A stretch of 64,000 nucleotides of DNA. It comes from Bimastos eiseni. Its lineage: Eukaryota > Annelida > Clitellata > Crassiclitellata > Lumbricidae. The stretch is from the NCBI GenBank assembly GCA_959347315.1, contig OY365818.1, positions 832,228 to 896,227 of the forward strand, given 5' to 3'. This document shows, one piece after another, positions 56,853 to 64,000 of the stretch. The number at the start of each line of letters is the position of its first letter. The stretch's first letter is position 1. A program made the position numbers and the translations under genes. The notes below the pieces were generated by a model. The model did not search any database. It was not told where the DNA came from and was given only the letters and a program-made list of their open reading frames with translations.

Positions 56853-59365
56853 ATGAATTTAGTCATCATGAGTTGTCGTGTGGCTCATTACAACTTTGCA
56901 GCATTTGCTAGCATATTACTGCGTGGTTTGATTCATCCAGTGCAAGGTCAGTGCACTGTACAGGGCTGTGAGAATGAAGACTCATCGCTTAACATCGTAG
57001 CAGAGTTACAGCAGTTGATTGTTGAGACAATTCGTCATCAGCAAAACGAACAAGTTCAATATATTCAAGAGATTCTTAATGCACCTTTTCAGCAAATGAA
57101 AAACCAGCAAGACATTATGATGAGAAAGCTTGAAACAATTGACGGACGTTCCCAGGATCAAGATATCTACATAAAGAAAGTTCAAAATAACCATGAACTT
57201 CTGAATGCTTCGTTTCACCAAATGAAACATCAGCATGATTCTGCTTTGAGACGTCTTGATGTGATTATTCAACTTCTCCTTTATCACGACAGTGCTATCA
57301 AAGGCCAAACACAGAATTCGTGGAAACTTGCAATTGGTATAAAGTGAAACGTGTGTCGAATAATTGCATTCATTTACCTAGCGATGTCTGTAGTCTTCAT
57401 TAATTTAAAAGTTTTATATCCATGAACTGTATTCGTGTTAGTCTGTCGTCGTTAAGTAATTTATTATGCAGGAAATTCACCTATGTGTTGAAATGTAACA
57501 ATAACAGCAGCAACCTTACTAATCTAACTCTGGTAGAGTCATATATACAGAAAAAATTGACGTTGAATGGTTTTCTTGAATTGTGGTGTTTAATAAATAA
57601 GCAATAATAACCAAAAAAGATAGTACTAATACTGAGAATAACTTGTCTTCTCAATTATATCTATAATGTGCAAACTTGAATAGGTATAATTGGTTTACCG
57701 ATAAAAATGTCTGGGCATTTTTAAAGGAAGTATGATTTTCATGTAAAGAAATATGATTTACATGAGATTTTTGCCTAATAGTTTGAATTAGTGAATCATT
57801 GTGAAACACTCACCGTCAAGATTGAGGTAGTGGTGTCGTTTCTGATAGTCATTGAAAACAGTGATGCGTAGAAGAATATTGTCTCTTACAAACTAGCGGA
57901 AAGATCGGACTGACTAGCGTGAATACAAGTTGCCATTCTCTGATCAAATTTATATTGAGCTGGTGAGGGACCAAGTCGATTTCTGGGAGTTTCTCTCATT
58001 TTTTTCTCTTCATCGATTTTGATGCCAGTGAAGTAGAATGATTGTACCATATTTTTGAAAGTTTCCTTTTCGGATTCAGGAGGAGTGCCCGTTCAACTAG
58101 AGACTGACTTGGGAGATGGTCTTGCTCTGCTCCCCAGTGCAAACAACTGGATAATCTTAATGAATCGTTTTGATGGATCTCTGCCCTTCAACCGAACGTG
58201 GATCGAATTCAGGAATGGATTTGGAGATATTGGACGAGGAGAGTTTTGGCTTGGAAATGACATGGTTCATCGTGTAACCAACGGAGGACGATCCGCCTAT
58301 ACGCTTCGCATGGAGGTATTTCTATGCATGGAACTCAGTAATAATTATAGTTGTCAAGCTTACGTAATTACTGCAGTATTTCAGTAAGTAGACTTGTTGT
58401 CTAATGGTATTTCACACGCATCACTGACCAAACGCAGTCCTTATTAGTTAGGCCTATGCCTTTAGTCATTGATTGGTGCCTCAGAATTTTGTTGTTAACT
58501 ATTTTGGTTCAGAGCTAATAAGTAGGCTAATCCGTAAGTTTGAATCAAACGCATTTTCTTTTTCTTTGTCGCCGTCGTACAGGCACCCCGACAGCAAGCC
58601 GCGAAGTGGCATTCATGACATTAATACATTTCATGTGGGTGAAATTCACATTGGTCTTGATCTTGTACACGTTCATCGAGAAAAATCTATCGGTATTTTT
58701 TAGGGAAATTCGCATTGAAACATTTGTTTATCCGAATATACCAAGGCAGAGCATGAAAACTAACCTGTGCTCCTTCGGGATGGTTATAGATGTCTTGTCA
58801 ACGGTTTGAGGATGGTCCGACTGGGAAATTGCAGATGTGCAAGACGACATATCACCAAATTCTGTGTAATCGGGTGCCAGTGCCCACACAAATCTAATTG
58901 TAATTAACGAGTTGAGGATGATGATGGTTGAGGTTGTGATGAGACTGCAAATAACATTCGTAACCAGGTAGAAAATTACATATATGACACGTATTGCAGG
59001 TGTATATAAATTTAGCATGGTACTACGCCGAATACAGCACATTTTCCATTGATTCTGAGGGCAACAAATACACCCTTCGCCTCTCAGGATACAGTGGAAA
59101 TGCTGGCGATTCGATGAACACCGGTGACCTGTCTGGTACTGTCTACCTTGGCGGAATGAAATTCTCAACCTGGGATAACGACAACGACAGCAATTCACCC
59201 AACTGCGCTTGCGAACATGGAGGAGGGTGGTGGTTCAATTACTGCCAGCATGCTTGTCTTACATGCTCATATAACGGTTACTTTCGATGGTATAGTTTGA
59301 GGCAATTGGAGTCGAGTGACCAGGGCAGACTTCGATCAGCGAGGATGATGATCAAAGGCAGATGA
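56853..59365 (+). CDS. Secreted coiled-coil FReD protein, 3 exons
   Basis: Exons are 56853-57336 (donor ATTG|GTATAA), 58080-58315 (acceptor CGGATTCAG; donor GAG|GTATTT) and 59000-59365 (acceptor ATTGCAG; TGA). Lengths of 484+236+366 nt give 361 residues. A second in-frame ATG at 56871 is possible. A hydrophobic start leads to CENEDSS and two stalk units with LNAPFQQMKNQQD and LNASFHQMKHQHD, ending NSWKLAIG. The FReD reads NNWIILMNRFDGS, RTWIEFRNGFGD, GEFWLGNDMVHRVT, YYAEYSTFSIDSE, SGNAGDSM, DNDNDSN, NCACEHGGGWWFNYC, ACLTCSY and ARMMIKGR. An extracellular oligomeric lectin is the likely role. The duplicated first exon at 52522 lies upstream on the same strand and is phase-compatible with exon 2. 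Confidence 0.87.
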
Positions 59366-60500
59366 ACAAACATCAAAGAATCCGAGACTTCTTGTAGTAG
59401 ATTGTCTCGTGTATTCACAAGTTTTAAATTTTAAGAGAATTCTTCTGTTAATATTAACTGTTAAGTTGCAAATTTTGCAAGTTTTAAATTTTGTAGAATT
59501 TTTCTATTAACCCATATGCGCGTAGGGCTTACATCATATTGTTCTGCTTAATAGTCGCATATAAATGCTTATGCCTTCATACACTGTATCGCTTTGGAAG
59601 TTGTATTTCTTATTCTCTAAGAAACGTCTCCTCATTTTAGCTATAGAATGTTACCACTGGCTGTCTCGCATCAACACGGTGAGACTAATTTAAAAACTAT
59701 CAAAGTACATAGATATGACGCCGAAAACTAGGAATGAGACTTCGACAGTCATACATTGTTCAATGTTCATCCCAAGCAACGCATCTCTGGTGTCTATATC
59801 CCATGTGTGCCATTATAATTGAAGCCTCTCCAAGTTAAGTAAGGATGAAATCATTTCACGAAGTGGTTGTAGTTGAATTGACAGCTGAAGTATAATACCT
59901 GTGGCGCGCTACTGGCTTATGCGTGTCACCTCATTAGATTTTTCTTCATCTACTCCAAATTGATTGTATCGGAGTTTGAACTCCAGATAGTTAGAAGGTG
60001 AAACAATTCCTCTTGGCTAGATAGACATATACACATGTCGCTGGGTCCAACCAAAATAGATGTCACTAATAACTTTTGAAAGAAAACTCATAGAGGCCTT
60101 TAGTTATAATGTTTGGGTGGCTGCAGACAATATCCTTTTGCAATCTAAGGATTTGCTGTAATGGTTATTTGTGTTGGTGGAAGATTCTGCTGACGACAAC
60201 ACCGAATCACTTATATGTACAAGATGAAGCCAACAAAGAAATAAAGACGATGTTGGAAAATGGCATAATAGATCTGGAAGTGTCACTAGACAAATTTCTA
60301 ATAACATTGACTTTTAGATTGACAATGGAACATGCAAAACCACTGCGCACAGCAGAACAGAACGTTCGTGTTGCAATGCTTTCTCTCTTTTTAATGTCAC
60401 TTCAACCCAAGTTATACCTTAACCAGAAGTGCCCGTTCGCCAAATGCAGTCTTTAACTTCTTTGACTACGGTTTCGCTTGCCGTGTGAATCATATTAGAA
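59366..60500. other. 3' flank, no gene seen
   Basis: A local imperfect repeat around CAAGTTTTAAATTTT occurs twice (about 59416 and 59478). No further coding feature was recognised. Confidence 0.35.
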
Positions 60501-60549
60501 ACTGGTAAATCTAAAACTGAAATGAATAAACAGTAGAAAGAGTGTTGTG

Positions 60550-62260
60550 ACATGGTCCAAATTATGGGTACGCCACTATTATACCCAGATTTCACCTTTC
60601 GCCACTGCATGACCATTTTCATCACTGGTCTGGACCTAAATAGTAAATTAACTACATTAATCGAAGACTATAGAATGGTGAACGAGAATACTAACAAAGC
60701 TTTCAGCACACAACTAGCATTAAACAATTGGGACAAAGTTTATAAGGAATGTCAAAATAATGATGCAAATGGAGCTTACGATGTCTTCAGTGAGGAAATA
60801 CCAAGCATATAATCTTTCATTTTCAGTAAAAATTAGAGGAGTTAATAAAAAAACTACGATGACCCCTGGTCTCCTCAAATCCTGCAATAGAAAGGCACAC
60901 CTCCATAAGAAATTTGTAAAAAACCTACTCTAAATTCAAAGCCTATCGGAATAAATTTAAGAATGCTAGACCTTTGGCTGAAAAAATGTATTACTAGTTG
61001 GAATTTCAAAAGCACAGAATGAATCTAAAAAAGACCTGGAACTTAATTCGAACTATTCTTAATATGAGCAATCCCAACGTGCACATAAAAAACTTGTCTG
61101 CAAATGGACTATTAGTTGATGACCCTACCTTAATGGCTGAATCACTTAACGAATACCACTCTAAAATTGCCCAATCGTTAGCTGACCATATATACATGTA
61201 GGCCTACCTCAAACAACCACCACCTTACTCTCTTGGCTTACTTCCTACCTCACCTCAATAGATTGTCAGTCTGAGTGCCACTATTAAGACAACGCACAGT
61301 AAAGGCATTGACGACTTGAATCCTTGCTTTCTTGCACCACAAATTGGCCAAATAGCACCGATCCTAGATGACATATAAACTGCTCTTTAAGAACTGGAAC
61401 AGTACTGATGGGGATAAAAACAGCTAGGATAATTCCTATCTACAAAAAGAGAAACAGAGAGGAGTGCAGCAACTATAGACCAATATCCATTCTGCCCTAC
61501 TTTGCTACATTTTACGAGAAAGTAATACGCGAAAGGCTGACGGCATACATAGAAAAAAATCATATAATATCACATTCCCAATTTGGGTTTCAAAAGAGAA
61601 GATCACCTACAACGGCACTTATTAATATGTATTACAAAATCTCTAATGCTTTCGATGAAAATAATTACTCCACTGGCAAAAGTTATTTGGGAGGTCGTAC
61701 TCAATGTGTTTCCTGCAATAGTGCTGTATCGAGCCTTAGAGAAATTAAGCATGGGGTACCACAGGGCTCAAACCTAGGACCGCTCCTTTTTTTGTATATA
61801 AATGATATGCCCAACGTTGCTCCGGAAATGTCCTTCCTATTGTTTGCGGATGATACCAACGTATTCTATTCACACCCCTCTTACGAGACCTTGTTCCAAG
61901 TTGTAAATGACCAGCTAAGACTAATATCGGATTTGTTTTAAGCAAATAAGTTATCACTTAACCTAGAGAAAACAGCCTACATCCTCTTTGGATCACATAG
62001 GAAACTTACTCCAACTATAAGCCTGCATAATTTAATGATGAACAATATCTTTATCACCCAAGTTAGATCTACTAAATTCCTTGGAATAGTAGTTGATCAG
62101 CATTTAACTTGGGAGAACCATATAAACAGCATCTCTGCAAAGGTTGCAAAAAAACGTTGAGGTACTAAAAAGGACATGTTCATTACTCCCACCTCTTATC
62201 AGAGTCCAATTATACTATAATACTTATTTATCTCTTTTATGGGCCCATAATAAAATGTAT
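60550..62260 (+). pseudogene. LINE (CR1/Jockey-group) reverse transcriptase relic
   Basis: Stretches follow LINE ORF2 order: LALNNWDKVYKECQ, TPGLLKSCNRKAHLHKKF, KTWNLIRTIL, then ARIIPIYKK, NYRPISILPYFATFYEKV, SQFGFQKRRSPTTAL, HGVPQGSNLGPLLF, FADD (61842-61853) and NLEKTAYILFG, STKFLGIVVDQHLTWENHI. The block between AFDENNYSTG and KSYLGGRTQ is shortened near 61675, removing RT motif A with its catalytic Asp. TAA at 61939-61941 and other stops confirm that it is dead. It is unrelated to the RLE element. Confidence 0.88.
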
Positions 62261-62330
62261 ACGTAAGTTTTATCAGCACAAAGTCGCTTTCGATCGATTC
62301 GATCTATATTCGACTTACAGAATTAGCCCA

Positions 62331-62442
62331 TGTGTCAAACGTAATATTACGTTTTAGCAGGATTTTCACAGAATGTGTCAAACGTAATATTACGTTTTTG
62401 GTAGACTGTGCTATCCACGCACTGTGGTGACCGTAATATTAC
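62331..62442. repeat. Three spaced copies of a CGTAATATTACG palindrome
   Basis: TGTGTCAAACGTAATATTAC starts at 62331 and 62374. A decayed version (TGTGGTGACCGTAATATTAC) starts at 62423. Spacing is 43 and 49 bp. The first two contain an 18-bp perfect palindrome AAACGTAATATTACGTTT. They lie just downstream, in its own sense, of the piggyBac relic. Confidence 0.9.
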
Positions 62443-62457
62443 ATTCAGCATGTATTT

Positions 62458-62606
62458 TGGTATAGATTCTGTCGCTTCAAGCGCACCATCCCAACTGCAT
62501 CAGTGTCATTTGCAATAAGTTCTCAGAACAGCACTGGAGAAGTGTAGTAATTGTCCATGTAAACTGTATAACCTTTCCCAAGAAGATCGTGTAATATAGT
62601 CATTAC
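62458..62606 (-). pseudogene. piggyBac-type transposase relic (minus)
   Basis: Minus-strand HDLLGKGYTVYMDNYYTSP then VLF-stop-ELI and DAVGMVRLKRQNLY match the piggyBac-derived (PGBD4-like) transposase segment LL..GYT.Y.DN.YTSP.L...L.....GT.R. The Asp of DNYYTS corresponds to a catalytic residue of the family. It is a short fragment with a stop. Confidence 0.75.
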
Positions 62607-62634
62607 GAGTATTTTTTCTGATATTGCTTAATTA
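62605..62634. repeat. 30-bp direct repeat, left copy (right copy 63248-63277)
   Basis: Both copies read ACGAGTATTTTTTC...GATATTGCTTAATTA without mismatch, starting at 62605 and 63248, 643 bp apart. Confidence 0.9.
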
Positions 62635-62756
62635 ATGCGGTCAGTACTCCCTCACATATTGAGATTCCAACTGCAAACGTGTCATTGTAATTGTTATGCA
62701 ACTGAGTTTACTAGGCCTATGTGGCGCTGTTTACATCGATTCGTTTTCATGACTTG

Positions 62757-62825
62757 ACCTGGATTTGAACCAACAGCCTGAAGTTTGACAGACCACATGC
62801 TAACCACTGTACCTATGCGCACCGC
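62757..62825 (-). other. tRNA-like sequence (minus)
   Basis: Minus strand: A-box-like TACAGTGGTTAGCATG and B box GGTTCAAATCC at roughly tRNA spacing. The acceptor ends do not pair well and the anticodon loop is irregular. It is a tRNA pseudogene or SINE head rather than a functional tRNA. Confidence 0.3.
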
Positions 62826-62834
62826 AAGTTTATG

Positions 62835-63615
62835 TCAGGATGCGGTTACTTCGACGCATAATAAATTTGCGCTTGTGACAGATAACAATATATAGGCGTA
62901 GAGGTCGTCATAGCAAAACCCAATTTGTCAAAAAGCATGATGATGTTTTCTGAAAATCTGAAGTATCTGATAAGATCAACAAGGGATACAATTAATACAA
63001 TTATCAGAAGCTGGGGGTCCAATCCTTCCGACTTCCCCAACAAATCGGACACTGGTCGCGCAGCGCTATGTCCCATGTAGATCTTATCAAATGATTAAGA
63101 CCTCACAGCACTGTTGTGACGGCTTGTTATATTATCTCGACGCTGAAATACATTTCTGGAATATTTCGTCGATTTTATATGTTGTGGCGTGATTACATAC
63201 AGTTAAACACTTCATAGTGGAATATGATGCTCTATCTTAATCGAGTCACGAGTATTTTTTCTGATATTGCTTAATTATATATCAGTCCCATGACAGCAAA
63301 CATGTATTTGTTACGATGATAAGAAAACACGTGCATTCTGTTTTACTTGGGTTATGCTTCGCTTTTTCTCGAAAGGACGACAAACAATTAGAATTTGACC
63401 TGACTGTGAACCCTTCCACATCGTCATGTGAATTTGATACTACGAGATATTATTATTATTAAACATACCATGTGCAAAAAATTGCATGCATGCAGACATC
63501 TATCTAGGTACATAAACAAGCAACAGCAGACACACATTGCATAGGCCAACATGCAAACATACAAGGCTACAAAAACTAACTTGTGTGCATACATAGATTA
63601 GCATTTATTTTGCGC
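62835..63615. other. No gene seen
   Basis: Contains the right copy of the 30-bp repeat and a stretch near 63100 (CCTCACAGCACTGTTGTGAC) resembling 55838-55860. Short ATT run near 63450. Confidence 0.35.
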
Positions 63616-63619
63616 ACAG

Positions 63620-64000
63620 CGGCACGCCTCATTCCAAGGTTTGGCCATGTTACAGAATATCTGTGGGACGTCCTTCATTCGCTCCCCTTCTCTCAGCGAA
63701 TCTCATACAGGGTCTCGTCATTGGTATGGCGCTGTATCGAGGGATCAGCTCCCAGATACCTGTGGGAACTATGCTGTTCCACACTAAGTGTCCAACGCCG
63801 AGGTTCCCGACGTTCATCCCTACAGATCGAGCTTCTTGTCCCTCGCTCTCGGACTTCCACGAGGCAGCGCCGAACCTTCTCCGTTGCTGGCCCCGCAACC
63901 TGGAATGGGTTCCTTGTCACACTCCGCCTTGTGCCCAGAGGACACTCAACCATGTTCTATACTGATCTTAAGACTGTCCTATTTAGCCGGGGTTGTGTCG
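63620..64000 (+). pseudogene. C-terminal fragment of a CR1/L2-type LINE, cut by the window end
   Basis: One continuous frame reads AARLIPRFGHVTEYLWDVLH, SLPFSQRISYRVSSLVWRCI, GSAPRYLWELC, ELLVPRSRTSTRQRRTFSVA and GPATWNGFL, then YTDLKTVLFSRG. This is the conserved tail of CR1/L2-group LINE ORF2. Its open frame suggests a fairly young copy. The 5' truncation is at about 63620; the 3' end lies outside the window. Confidence 0.85.

Overview
The window is animal nuclear DNA. It is AT-rich, with spliced genes, long (TAA)n tracts, a tRNA-derived SINE, several LINE types, a solo LTR and a Polinton-like virus relic. The gene content is a local cluster of secreted fibrinogen-related (FReD) proteins, which suggests a marine invertebrate; the species and phylum cannot be fixed from the sequence alone.

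Gene layout. Four FReD genes have complete or near-complete exon sets: 5993-14340 (+, coiled coil + FReD), 17537-21655 (+, PAN/apple-like + FReD), 33626-27804 (-, coiled coil with internal repeats + FReD) and 56853-59365 (+, coiled coil + FReD). A fifth, 47461-49983 (+, PAN + FReD), has a 1-nt frameshift after the signal peptide. Three pieces are orphans: a frameshifted PAN first exon (22934-23252), a last FReD exon (44036-44404) and a duplicated coiled-coil first exon (52522-52981). Every N-terminal module joins its FReD through a phase-1 junction, and the two FReD exons always join in phase 0, so modules are splice-compatible across the cluster. The FReD is unusual: it lacks the N-terminal subdomain with its first disulfide, and most copies carry an added CLTC motif.

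Duplication. 3930-6600 (upstream repeats, first exon and start of intron 1) recurs at 50475-53129, nearly identical. The net length difference is one 16-bp microsatellite contraction.

Mobile DNA. A restriction-like-endonuclease (RLE) non-LTR retrotransposon sits repeatedly in TAA tracts. One copy has an intact 983-codon ORF (9240-12191). Close 5'-truncated copies lie at 6796-8957 (+), 24476-24968 (-) and 53329-54775 (-). Diverged relics lie at 12250-12640, about 41350-41640 (-) and 41869-43257. Other LINE relics are at about 15325, 15720, 41050, 43335, 60550 and 63620 to the window end. Also present are a solo LTR (30401-30868), a SINE pair, a piggyBac relic (about 62458-62606) and a compact Polinton-like block (34382-38281) with capsid, packaging ATPase, zinc-ribbon, PLA2-like and integrase genes, most of them broken.

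Unusual structure. Intron 1 of the minus-strand FReD gene begins with about 29 copies of a 22-bp unit, most of which carry a potential 5' splice site. A 61-bp-arm hairpin lies in intron 2 of the same gene. Next to the viral integrase is an array of four alternating CACGTG/ATTGG modules. The truncated retroelement at 6796 begins with a 17-bp snap-back.
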